This document shows, in pieces, positions 26,958 to 34,916 of a stretch of DNA of 43,313 bases; the first letter of the stretch is position 1; every line of letters begins with the position of its first letter. Origin of the DNA: an uncultured Clostridia bacterium (GTDB lineage: Bacteria; Bacillota; Clostridia; UBA1212; UBA1255); contig CANQOI010000015.1 of assembly GCA_947625435.1 (NCBI GenBank), forward strand, positions 1-43,313, written 5' to 3'. The position numbers and the translations under genes are program-made. The notes below the pieces were generated by a model. It was not told where the DNA came from and did not search any database. It was given only the letters and a program-made list of their open reading frames with translations.

Positions 26958-29381
26958 ATGTTTGGAAGATTTGCAGGGCGCTTTGCGAAGGCCGCAAGGG
27001 ATAAGTGGAATGCCGCGAGCGCTCAGATGACGGACTTTAAAGAAAACAGTGCGGCCGCCTTTTTCAAGTGGCTTGCGGCATATGCTGCGGTGGCCGGTTT
27101 TTCGGCGATCATGTTCAATTTCGGCTCCATGAGTATGAGGGACATGATAATGAGCATATTTACGCTCACGGCGCTGCGTATGTTTACTCTCTTTATCTTT
27201 ACGTGCCCCGTCATCACGTTGGGAAAGCCGAGATCGGCTTTTGCATTCATGTCGTCTCTTTGGATACTCTGGTATGCCGTTGCATTTGGCAGGACAAAAG
27301 TCGGGATCGTGCTCATGCTGACATTTATGCTGCTTTCGGTATTCATATCTCTTGCCGAAAAGGCGCGGCCTGCGGTCAGGTACGCTTCTGTCATAAGAGA
27401 GATCTCCGTTTTGTTCATATTTGCCTTTTTTGCGGTTCTTGTGCTTCAGATGTTCCAGATGAAGAGCGTTATAAAGCCTTTTGGATCGTTCCTGCTCTCC
27501 CCGGATGTATTTTCCTGCAATATGTTGTGCTTTGCGGGGATAGGCGTCTTTGCTTTCTGGGCGAAGCGTCCTAAGTTCGCACTCTCGTTTTACAGCTTTT
27601 TGTGGGCGGTGCTGGCCACGATAAGCTTTCTTAAGAGCAGGAATACATTTGAACCTGTTCTCTTTCTCGATGTGTTTTCTCTTAAGGAGGGCACGAAGGC
27701 TTTCATTTCATATTACAAATGGTACGTCATTGCCGGCATTGCGCTTCTGGCCGTCGCTGTCATAATAGGCATCATATATTTTGCTTCCAGAGAGAAAAAG
27801 CGCGCTTTCTCACTCATGCGGTTCCTGTGCGGCGCCGCCTTCCTTATCGCCGCATTCTGCTGCGTGTACCTGATGAGCGGGCTTCAGATAATGAATACCG
27901 AGAGCAAGACCGCTAAGGATGAATATGACAGAAAAGGCTTCGTATACAGCTTCCTGTTTTATTCCTTCGATTCGTTTGTAGTAGTACCCGACGGATACGC
28001 TCCTACGGTCATAGAGACCATAAATAAAAATATCGAACAGAATTATGTGCCGTATGATGAACCTTCACAGGTACAGAATGTGATAGTGATACAGTTGGAG
28101 TCGTTTTCGGATCCCTATCTGTTCCCCGGAATAGTGCTGGAGCGCGATCCCATACCGTACATACGCACTCTCATGAATGATTACAGCTCCGGATATGTGG
28201 AGGTCCCGGTGTTCGGCGGACTCACCGTAAAGAGCGAGTTTGAATTCCTCACCGGACTCAGTATCGAAAATCTGCCTCTCGGATACAATCCCTATGTGCA
28301 ATATGTATATGAGAACAGCATGGACAGCATGGCGAGATATTTCAAGAGTGAAGGATATATGACGACGGCGGTACATGATTATCAGGGTGAGTTCTTTGAA
28401 AGGAACCAGGTATACGACAAGCTCGGTTTTGATTATTTCATACCGTATGAATGTATGCCGGATATAGAGAAAAAACCTTCGAGGATATGGGGAAATGACG
28501 AGGTGTTCGTAAATCACATAGAGCAGGTGCTTGACGCAAACGGCGACGGGAAGAATTTTGTGTTCGGCGTTACAGTGCAGACACACGGCGACTATGAGCC
28601 GATACCCGAAAGCGAATATCCCATGCTGATACGCGGCATAGAGGATATGGACCTGCTCGGTTCGATGGAGTACTATATACAGCAGATAGAATATGTAGAC
28701 AGCATGATAGAAGATCTCATAACGATGCTTTCAGAGCGAGAGGAAGCCACTTATGTGCTCTTCTACAGCGATCATCTGCCTTCACTGTTTGCAAACAGCA
28801 ATACGGAGCTTACGAATGAGCAGAAATATTCGACTCCTTATTTTACATGGAATAATATGGGCATAACGAAAGCGGAAAAGAATGACCGTCCGGAGGATGC
28901 CCCGGAATACGCGCCCGATATGGAGCTTTTCCAGCTGTCCACATTCATGTGCAGGGAGCTTTCTCTCGACGGATCGTACATGAATAAATTTCACACGCTG
29001 TATGCTGATATTTCACAGTATGAACAGGAATTTTCGTCAATTCAGTATTATAAGATGTACGACGAGAAGGATGAAAAGGATCTGAGCAATGATGATTATA
29101 AGATAGGACTTTATGATCTCACTGTCACCTCCATAGAGCCGAATGAGGATATCGGAGAAAATTCATATATCGTTCACGGTTCGGGCTTCAGTCTGGATAC
29201 CTACTTCTGCATAAACGGCAGGCTCGTATATCCTACGGAGCTCATAGACGATACGGCTGTCTCGGTACAGATAGAAGAGCCGGAAGAAGATGATACTTTC
29301 ACACTGCGCATCATAGGGGAGAAGCTGGGCGGTGTCCTGAGGGAATCCGAAACATATAAATGGAGTGATTTTGTAAAATGA
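26958..29381 (+). CDS. LtaS-type membrane sulfatase (lipoteichoic acid synthase-like)
   Basis: An 807-residue protein. The N-terminal part (about 35-330) holds several membrane helices. The extracellular alkaline-phosphatase/sulfatase domain has a metal-site Glu in IQLESFSD (E381), the nucleophile Thr in GGLTVKSEF (T423), a conserved HDYQGEFFERN segment and the metal-site SDH of FYSDHLPSL. This is the layout of LtaS and related glycerol-phosphate transferases. A C-terminal domain (about 715-807) looks IPT/TIG-like, an add-on absent from staphylococcal LtaS. Actual polymer substrate is inferred. The ATG follows the hydratase gene by 14 bp with a GGAG site; its stop overlaps the next start (ATGA). 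Confidence 0.87.
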   Translation: MFGRFAGRFAKAARDKWNAASAQMTDFKENSAAAFFKWLAAYAAVAGFSAIMFNFGSMSMRDMIMSIFTLTALRMFTLFIFTCPVITLGKPRSAFAFMSSLWILWYAVAFGRTKVGIVLMLTFMLLSVFISLAEKARPAVRYASVIREISVLFIFAFFAVLVLQMFQMKSVIKPFGSFLLSPDVFSCNMLCFAGIGVFAFWAKRPKFALSFYSFLWAVLATISFLKSRNTFEPVLFLDVFSLKEGTKAFISYYKWYVIAGIALLAVAVIIGIIYFASREKKRAFSLMRFLCGAAFLIAAFCCVYLMSGLQIMNTESKTAKDEYDRKGFVYSFLFYSFDSFVVVPDGYAPTVIETINKNIEQNYVPYDEPSQVQNVIVIQLESFSDPYLFPGIVLERDPIPYIRTLMNDYSSGYVEVPVFGGLTVKSEFEFLTGLSIENLPLGYNPYVQYVYENSMDSMARYFKSEGYMTTAVHDYQGEFFERNQVYDKLGFDYFIPYECMPDIEKKPSRIWGNDEVFVNHIEQVLDANGDGKNFVFGVTVQTHGDYEPIPESEYPMLIRGIEDMDLLGSMEYYIQQIEYVDSMIEDLITMLSEREEATYVLFYSDHLPSLFANSNTELTNEQKYSTPYFTWNNMGITKAEKNDRPEDAPEYAPDMELFQLSTFMCRELSLDGSYMNKFHTLYADISQYEQEFSSIQYYKMYDEKDEKDLSNDDYKIGLYDLTVTSIEPNEDIGENSYIVHGSGFSLDTYFCINGRLVYPTELIDDTAVSVQIEEPEEDDTFTLRIIGEKLGGVLRESETYKWSDFVK

Positions 29382-29944
29382 AGCAGTTTTTTGATATAAA
29401 TGTTTTTCCATGGGGACGCGCGGACGTGGCCTGCACGGCAGAGCTCGAATTCGGAAGGGACGGCATATCCGTATGTATGACGGCCGAAGAATCGGATATT
29501 CTGGCAACCGTTACAGAGCAGAACGGCGAAGTGTACAAGGATTCGTGCCTGGAATTTTTCTTTTCACCCTGTCCGGAGGAAAGCCGCGCGTATTTTAACT
29601 TTGAAGCCAATCCTCTCGGTACGCTGTATACGGGATTTTCGGCCGGAGGAACGCGTGCGTCGTCTGAGCCGGTGGAGCATGAAGGCGTCATCGATACGCG
29701 GCCTCATATAGACAGACAGAACGGAAAATGGAGCGTGTCCTACGATATACCGTATGATTTTATTAAAAAGTACGCTCCGGGCTTCAACGAAAATGACCTA
29801 AAGTATATAACGGGGAATTTTTATAAATGCGCGGATTCAAAGAAAACTCCCCATTATGCTGTCTGGAGTCCGATAGACGTGAAAGCGGTGCCCGAACCGG
29901 ACTTTCACAGACCGGAATATTTCGGTAAAATATTCATCAAATGA
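29378..29944 (+). CDS. CBM9-like carbohydrate-binding protein
   Basis: A 188-residue protein without a signal peptide, resembling the CBM9/DOMON-like beta-sandwich 'carbohydrate-binding family 9-like' group: typical elements are the KDSCLEFFFSP strand, a YFNFEANPLG segment and the closing PHYAVWSPI..PDFHRPEYFG. Members occur beside glycan-handling enzymes, often without known activity. The ATGA overlap with the LtaS-type gene means coupled translation, so a link to its glycan or polymer is plausible. The missing export signal argues for a cytosolic role. It ends the long gene chain beginning at 22334. Confidence 0.75.
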   Translation: MKQFFDINVFPWGRADVACTAELEFGRDGISVCMTAEESDILATVTEQNGEVYKDSCLEFFFSPCPEESRAYFNFEANPLGTLYTGFSAGGTRASSEPVEHEGVIDTRPHIDRQNGKWSVSYDIPYDFIKKYAPGFNENDLKYITGNFYKCADSKKTPHYAVWSPIDVKAVPEPDFHRPEYFGKIFIK

Positions 29945-30075
29945 CATCGGATTTTTTTTGTTTTTCTTATGTTAAAAATATATGTGGACTAATGACATAT
30001 ATTTAACACAATTAAATTGTATACTTACAATCAGAGCATCGCAAATGATGCTGGTTGCTCTCTCCCTCAATGTAA

Positions 30076-30116
30076 GACCGCAGGCGCTTTGTTCCTCATT
30101 GCTAATACCTGCGGTC
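30076..30116 (+). other. long-loop hairpin in the 29945-30222 gap
   Basis: A perfect 9-bp inverted repeat GACCGCAGG/CCTGCGGTC (30076-30084 and 30108-30116) with a 23-base loop. A smaller hairpin AGCATC/GATGCT lies upstream near 30036-30053, and a 13-base AT palindrome at 30008-30020 adjoins a TATACT hexamer (30020-30025). The hairpin is followed only by GCTTTATA, so it is a poor terminator. A small RNA or leader structure is possible but unproven. Nothing else is seen in this gap except the promoter listed for the flavodiiron gene. Confidence 0.35.
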
Positions 30117-30155
30117 GCTTTATATCTGAGCGGTCGTCATCATGCCTATAATTTA

Positions 30156-30184
30156 TTGCTTATTTTACGATACTGTGCTATTAT
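30156..30184 (+). promoter_or_regulatory. candidate SigA-type promoter for the flavodiiron gene
   Basis: TTGCTT (30156-30161), 17-bp spacer, TATTAT (30179-30184), about 38 bases before the ATG at 30223. Confidence 0.45.
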
Positions 30185-30222
30185 TGATAAAAATATATAC
30201 AGTGAGCGCGGGAGTATAGTCT

Positions 30223-32022
30223 ATGAATAATACAAATATTACAAATGACATTTTATATGTGGGAGTCAATGACCGCAGCGTGGATCTTTTTGAGGGACAG
30301 TATGCAGTGCCAAGCGGCATGTCGTATAATTCATATGTGATCATGGATGACAAGATAGCCGTCATGGATACGGTCGATAAGAATTTTACGCATGAATGGC
30401 TCGACAATATTGAAAACGCACTTGACGGGAGGACTCCCGATTATCTCATAGTACAGCATATGGAACCGGATCATTCCGCAAACATAGCCAATTTCGCGGA
30501 TATATACAAGGATGCGGTCATCGTATCGTCAGAGAAAGCGTTTGCTATGATGAGCGGCTTTTTCGGATGCGATTTTTCCGACAGGCGCATTACAGTCAAA
30601 GAAGGCGATACTCTGAACCTCGGAAGGCATGAGCTTACATTCGTCACGGCTCCCATGGTACACTGGCCCGAGGTGATCGTGACATACGACAGCGCCGACA
30701 AGGTGCTCTTCTCCGCCGACGGATTCGGCAAGTTCGGAGCGCTTGACGCAAAAGAGGAATGGGCGGACGAGGCAAGGAGGTACTATATAGGAATCGTCGG
30801 AAAGTACGGCGCTCAGGTTCAGGCGCTTCTCAAAAAAGCCGCCGCACTTGATATTGATGTGATATGCCCTCTCCACGGACCGGTGCTCACGGATGATCTT
30901 TCGTACTATATCGATCTTTACAAAATATGGTCGTCGTACGAGCCGGAGGATGACGGCGTCGTTATAGCTTACACCTCCGTATACGGACATACAAAGAAGG
31001 CCGTTTCACTCCTTGCGGATAAGCTGAAGGCAAACGGCTGCCCCAAGGTGGTGCTCCATGATCTTGCGCGTACCGACATGGCTTGTGCGGTTGCGGATGC
31101 TTTCAGATACAGCAAGCTCGTGCTCGCGACGACAACGTATAACGCAGATGTGTTTCCGTTCATGAGGGAATATATAGATCACCTGACCGGGCGTAATTTC
31201 CGGAACAGGACAGTGGCTTTTATAGAGAACGGTTCATGGGCGCCTCTTGCGGCCAAGGTGATGAAGGGTATGCTCGAAGGCTCCGCGAACATAAAATATG
31301 CAGAGACCTCCGTTCGCATTAAATCTGCGCTGAACGCCGAGAGTACGGAGCAGATAGAAGCTCTTGCCGACGAATTATCAAAGGATTATCTGGCGCAGCA
31401 CACGGAAACTGCCGACAAGAATGATCTTACTGCGCTTTTCAATATAGGCTACGGACTGTACGTCGTGACTTCAAACGACGGAAAACGCGACAACGGTCTT
31501 ATCGTGAACACAGTGACACAGGTGACGAATACGCCCAACAGGATAGCGGTCACGATAAATAAAGCGAATTATTCGCACCATATAATAAAGCAGACAGGTA
31601 TGATGAACATAAACTGTCTCAGTGTTGATGCCCCGTTCTCCGTGTTTGAGAGGTTCGGCTTCAGGAGCGGAAGAAATACGGATAAATTCGAGGGTGAAAC
31701 GGTGTTCCGCAGCGACAACGGCCTCGTTTTCCTCTCCAAGTACATCAATTCGTTCATGTCGCTCAAGGTAGAGCAGTACGTCGATCTTGATACACACGGC
31801 ATGTTCATATGCTCTGTCACGGAGGCCCGCGTCATATCAAAATCGGAGACCATGACATATGCTTATTACCATAACAGTGTAAAGCCGAAGCCTCAGACCG
31901 AAGGAAAGAAGGGCTTTGTGTGTAAAATATGCGGTTGGGTATACGAGGGCGACGAGCTTCCCGAAGATATAGTGTGCCCGCTCTGTAAGCACGGTTATGC
32001 CGATTTTGAACCTATTGTGTAA
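30223..32022 (+). CDS. fprA: flavodiiron protein fused to flavin reductase and rubredoxin
   Basis: A 599-residue, four-part redox protein that reduces O2 to water and/or NO to N2O. The beta-lactamase-like diiron domain (1-245) carries H79-x-E81-x-D83-H84 and further ligands in PMVHWPE, SADGFG and LHGP. A flavodoxin domain (about 250-390) binds FMN (TSVYGHTKK). A flavin-reductase-like domain (about 405-550) follows. A short rubredoxin ends the chain (C567, C570, C585, C588), with a compact loop between the Cys pairs. The fusion would let electrons pass internally from NAD(P)H to the diiron site. It marks an anaerobe exposed to oxygen. The ATG start leads a sortase gene 36 bp after its stop. 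Confidence 0.93.
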   Translation: MNNTNITNDILYVGVNDRSVDLFEGQYAVPSGMSYNSYVIMDDKIAVMDTVDKNFTHEWLDNIENALDGRTPDYLIVQHMEPDHSANIANFADIYKDAVIVSSEKAFAMMSGFFGCDFSDRRITVKEGDTLNLGRHELTFVTAPMVHWPEVIVTYDSADKVLFSADGFGKFGALDAKEEWADEARRYYIGIVGKYGAQVQALLKKAAALDIDVICPLHGPVLTDDLSYYIDLYKIWSSYEPEDDGVVIAYTSVYGHTKKAVSLLADKLKANGCPKVVLHDLARTDMACAVADAFRYSKLVLATTTYNADVFPFMREYIDHLTGRNFRNRTVAFIENGSWAPLAAKVMKGMLEGSANIKYAETSVRIKSALNAESTEQIEALADELSKDYLAQHTETADKNDLTALFNIGYGLYVVTSNDGKRDNGLIVNTVTQVTNTPNRIAVTINKANYSHHIIKQTGMMNINCLSVDAPFSVFERFGFRSGRNTDKFEGETVFRSDNGLVFLSKYINSFMSLKVEQYVDLDTHGMFICSVTEARVISKSETMTYAYYHNSVKPKPQTEGKKGFVCKICGWVYEGDELPEDIVCPLCKHGYADFEPIV

Positions 32023-32058
32023 CAGCGAAAGGAATTGTTTCATCTGGATAAAAATGAA

Positions 32059-32724
32059 ATGCATATGAACAGCAAACTAAAAAATAAATGCTCTCTTTTG
32101 GGCAGCATATTTATAATACTCGGAGTCATAGTGCTGATATCCGCATTATCGCTTACATGTTACAATGTGTATGACAGCCTGCGCGCCGAACGCGATTCGC
32201 AGATAATAGTATCGTACATAAGGAGTGTAAGGCCTGCGCCCAAGGAATATGATGCCGGCTCCGATGTGCCGAATACGGAGCAGGGTGTTCAGGACGCAGT
32301 GGTGCCGGATTATGTGCTCAATCCCGACATGGATATGCCCGTCATCGAGTATGAGGGCAGGAATTACATAGGCACTCTTACGATACCTTCACTGGAAGTC
32401 GAGCTTCCCGTGCTTGAGGAATGGAGTTATCCGGGCCTTAAGATATCGCCGTGCAGGTATGTGAACACTCCGTATAAGAAGAATTTTGTGATAGCTGCGC
32501 ATAACTATGATTCGCATTTCGGAAGGATCAATGAGCTGGGTCAGGGAGATGAAGTTTATTTCACCGATAACGACGGAAATGTCTTCAAATACGGCGTATC
32601 GATCGTGGATACTCTTTCTCCGTATGCCGTAGACGAAATGAAATCCGGCGACTGGGATCTTACATTGTTTACATGTACGATAGGCGGAAGACTCCGTGTG
32701 ACCGTGAGGTGTGTGTCGATATGA
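32059..32724 (+). CDS. sortase-family transpeptidase
   Basis: A 221-residue protein anchored by an N-terminal helix (about 13-38). The catalytic domain shows YIGTLTIPSLEVELPV, the catalytic His in IAAHNYDSHFG, the Cys in LFTCTIGG and the Arg in GRLRVTVRC. Sortases attach surface proteins to peptidoglycan. The TLxTC motif is changed to LFTC, so the class is unclear. No LPXTG substrate is in the window, so it may act on distant ones. The start is taken as ATG 32059 (alternative 32065); the ribosome site is weak. The end overlaps the next gene by 4 bp. Confidence 0.83.
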   Translation: MHMNSKLKNKCSLLGSIFIILGVIVLISALSLTCYNVYDSLRAERDSQIIVSYIRSVRPAPKEYDAGSDVPNTEQGVQDAVVPDYVLNPDMDMPVIEYEGRNYIGTLTIPSLEVELPVLEEWSYPGLKISPCRYVNTPYKKNFVIAAHNYDSHFGRINELGQGDEVYFTDNDGNVFKYGVSIVDTLSPYAVDEMKSGDWDLTLFTCTIGGRLRVTVRCVSI

Positions 32725-33293
32725 ACCGCATCATAACAGTTCCGAACATATTGAGCATAATAAGGATCGTATTGATACCGGTATATGCCGTTATGTATGT
32801 GCGTGCGGACACGACGGCCGATTACATACTGGCGGGCGGTATACTTGCATTTTCATGTATCACGGATCTTTTTGACGGTTGGATAGCGAGAAGATTTGAT
32901 CAGATATCAAATCTTGGTAAAGCCCTTGACCCCATTGCCGACAAAGCGACACAGGGCGTTGTACTCATATGCGCCACGTCGCGCCATCCTGCGCTTTGGT
33001 GCCTCGTAGGTCTGTTCGCGCTTAAAGAAGGCTTCCAGCTCGTCATGGGCTGCTGGTACCTGAGAAAGAAGCAGATGCTCTCGGGCGCTCTGATGACGGG
33101 TAAAATATGCACGACAGTACTGTTCGTCTGCATGATAATAATAGTCTGTTTTCCGAATCTGCCCGATATAGCCGTATATGCGATGATAGTGCCGAGCGCA
33201 GTATTTATGGCCATTTCATTTGTATCATACATTCTCGCATATTTCGGCAAGAACAAAAAGGTCGAGGATATCGTATTAAAAAAAGACACTTAA
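32721..33293 (+). CDS. CDP-alcohol phosphatidyltransferase (PgsA-like)
   Basis: A 190-residue membrane enzyme with the CDP-alcohol phosphotransferase motif D-x2-DG-x2-AR-x8-G-x3-D-x3-D (DLFDGWIARRFDQISNLGKALDPIADK), embedded in about five or six hydrophobic helices. The family links a CDP-activated lipid to an alcohol; glycerol-3-phosphate (phosphatidylglycerophosphate synthase) is the likely acceptor, and phosphatidylglycerol feeds LtaS-type polymer synthesis. The ATG at 32721 has GAGGTG upstream and overlaps the sortase stop (ATGA). ATA makes up 16 of 23 isoleucine codons. Confidence 0.88.
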   Translation: MNRIITVPNILSIIRIVLIPVYAVMYVRADTTADYILAGGILAFSCITDLFDGWIARRFDQISNLGKALDPIADKATQGVVLICATSRHPALWCLVGLFALKEGFQLVMGCWYLRKKQMLSGALMTGKICTTVLFVCMIIIVCFPNLPDIAVYAMIVPSAVFMAISFVSYILAYFGKNKKVEDIVLKKDT

Positions 33294-33322
33294 CGCAGTA
33301 AAATATATCAGGAGGTATAAAA

Positions 33323-34051
33323 ATGAAACACATCGGACTTCAATTATATTCGGTAGGTAATGACATGGGCAAGGATGTGTATTCCACGCTTAAAAAGACC
33401 GCTGAGCTGGGGTATACGGGAGTGGAATTCGCAGGATATTTCAATGTGCCCGCAAAACAGATGAGAGAGTGGCTGGATGAGTTGGGACTTAAGGCTTACA
33501 GCAGCCATTTTAATGTATTCGGTGATTTTGAACAGGATTCAGAGTATCTGAAGACATTGGGCGCGGAGAATGCCGTACTCCCGGGAGGCCCTTCATTTGC
33601 CACAGAGAAGGATGTGCTCGAGCTCGCATGTAAAATGAATGAGCTCGGTAAAAAATATGCAGACGAGGGAATAAAGCTGGCATATCACAATCACAGCCAC
33701 GAATTTACAAAAAACGGAGACAAGGGCTGGACACTCGACGTACTTTACGACAATACATCGCCCGAATATGTGGGTATGCAGCTTGACGTTTGCTGGGCGC
33801 TGGTAGGCGGGCAGGACCCTGTGGAATATCTGAAGAAATACAGGAACAGAGTATCCACGGTCCATATGAAAGAGGTACTCACCGTGAGCCCGTATGAAGG
33901 AACGGCGATAGGAGACGGTATAGTTGATTTCAAAGGTATATATGATCTGCTCGGGGATGATGTAATCTACATAGTAGAGCAGGAGAGCATAAAAACAATG
34001 GAAACATGGGAGGCGATCGCAAAGAGCCGCGAGTATCTCTCGTCACTCTGA
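33323..34051 (+). CDS. TIM-barrel sugar phosphate isomerase/epimerase
   Basis: A 242-residue protein of the xylose-isomerase-like TIM barrel family (AP endonuclease 2 superfamily): IGLQLYSVG at the start, LGYTGVEFAGY, LAYHNHSHEF (metal-site His region), QLDVCWALVGG, VHMKE and a closing EQES segment. Such enzymes isomerise or epimerise sugars or inositol derivatives; the substrate cannot be told. A good CAGGAGG site precedes the ATG. It is 29 bp after the PgsA-like gene and may be transcribed with it. Confidence 0.85.
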   Translation: MKHIGLQLYSVGNDMGKDVYSTLKKTAELGYTGVEFAGYFNVPAKQMREWLDELGLKAYSSHFNVFGDFEQDSEYLKTLGAENAVLPGGPSFATEKDVLELACKMNELGKKYADEGIKLAYHNHSHEFTKNGDKGWTLDVLYDNTSPEYVGMQLDVCWALVGGQDPVEYLKKYRNRVSTVHMKEVLTVSPYEGTAIGDGIVDFKGIYDLLGDDVIYIVEQESIKTMETWEAIAKSREYLSSL

Positions 34052-34055
34052 GAAT

Positions 34056-34092
34056 AAAAAAGGGGTCTGTCGTTACGAGCGGCAGGCCCCTT
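34056..34092 (-). terminator. intrinsic terminator after the deacetylase gene
   Basis: On the minus strand AAGGGGCCTGCCG pairs with CGACAGACCCCTT (two G-T wobbles) around a short loop and is followed by a T-run (34056-34061). On the plus strand the same hairpin lacks a T-run, so it mainly serves the deacetylase gene. Confidence 0.7.
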
Positions 34093-34108
34093 AAAAATAT
34101 TCGGCATA

Positions 34109-34810
34109 TCATTCTCCGAGAAGAACTTCTTTGTTCGTGCCGTAGAAAATATCATCTCTTCCGCTTATGAATTTGAGGAATTCTTCATACTTTCCCCATG
34201 TATCGGCAAAATCGAACTCGTATGTGTGTCCCCATATGTAAAATATCTTAGGAGAGTCGAACTTGGCTGAAACGAATTCGTCGGCGAGCCTGAAGAGATT
34301 GTCAAAATCGAGATGGTATACTGTGGATCTGAACCTGTACAGATTGTCCTGAAGATCGAAATTGCCGGATGACTCCAGAGCGCGGGCGTACTTCACGCCT
34401 GTATGCTCCCGTATTATCGCGGCGGTACGGTCGTCATTGTTTATGCCTCCGCAGGGATATGCCATTCCTACGACCTCATAGCCGCAGAGCTCCGAGAGAT
34501 TGAGCCTGTCCTGTTCCACCTGACGTATCACCTCGGGTTCGTCGAGCTGTGTAAGATTAGGGTGAGTGAGCGTGTGGACCGCGACTTCGTGTCCGGCATA
34601 TACGGATCTCACATCCCCGGGTTCTACTTTAAAATGATTCGCTCTCTGGCCTCCGCCCATGTCTATGTGCTCTTTAAGGCCGAGCTTTTCCGAATTGATA
34701 TTGAATGTGGCTTTAAGGCCGTATTTGTTCAGCAACTCTATAAAGCGTATATCCTGAGTCACTCCGTCGTCGTAGCTGAACGTAACAGCTTTCATTTTAC
34801 CGGCAAACAT
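34109..34810 (-). CDS. polysaccharide deacetylase-family protein
   Basis: A 233-residue NodB-homology protein. It has the metal/catalytic pair in SYDDG (D14, D15) and the His pair HTLTH (H79, H83), with an AYPCGGIN segment further on. No signal peptide is seen, so it is probably cytosolic, unlike peptidoglycan deacetylases, and may act on small glycans or cyclic amides. The ATG at 34810 has AGGGGG 9 bases upstream; upstream in-frame ATGs at 34819 and 34879 fit worse. A good promoter lies at 34851-34879. Confidence 0.83.
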   Translation of the reverse strand: MFAGKMKAVTFSYDDGVTQDIRFIELLNKYGLKATFNINSEKLGLKEHIDMGGGQRANHFKVEPGDVRSVYAGHEVAVHTLTHPNLTQLDEPEVIRQVEQDRLNLSELCGYEVVGMAYPCGGINNDDRTAAIIREHTGVKYARALESSGNFDLQDNLYRFRSTVYHLDFDNLFRLADEFVSAKFDSPKIFYIWGHTYEFDFADTWGKYEEFLKFISGRDDIFYGTNKEVLLGE

Positions 34811-34850
34811 AATAAACATCCCCCTGAAAATAAATTTTACAGCGTATGGA

Positions 34851-34879
34851 ATTATAATAAAAATGTTGTTATAATACAA
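34851..34879 (-). promoter_or_regulatory. SigA-type promoter for the deacetylase gene
   Basis: Minus strand: TTGTAT (34874-34879), 17-bp spacer, TATAAT (34851-34856). A plus-strand TATAAT (34870-34875) overlaps it and could serve the divergent GH3-like gene, though its -35 is poor. Confidence 0.55.
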
Positions 34880-34916
34880 TAGTTATTGGGTATTATTTAT
34901 CGGGAGGCGGAGGCAT

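Noticed and set aside
29915-29935. inverted repeat GAATATTT/AAATATTC at the end of the CBM9-like gene with T-runs downstream
   Set aside because: It is AT-only, lies inside the coding sequence, and the T-run is some 15 bases away, so it is unlikely to be a terminator.
29982-30230. 82-codon open frame on the plus strand in the gap before the flavodiiron gene
   Set aside because: No ribosome site, no recognisable family, it covers the hairpins and promoter, and it overlaps the better supported ATG at 30223.
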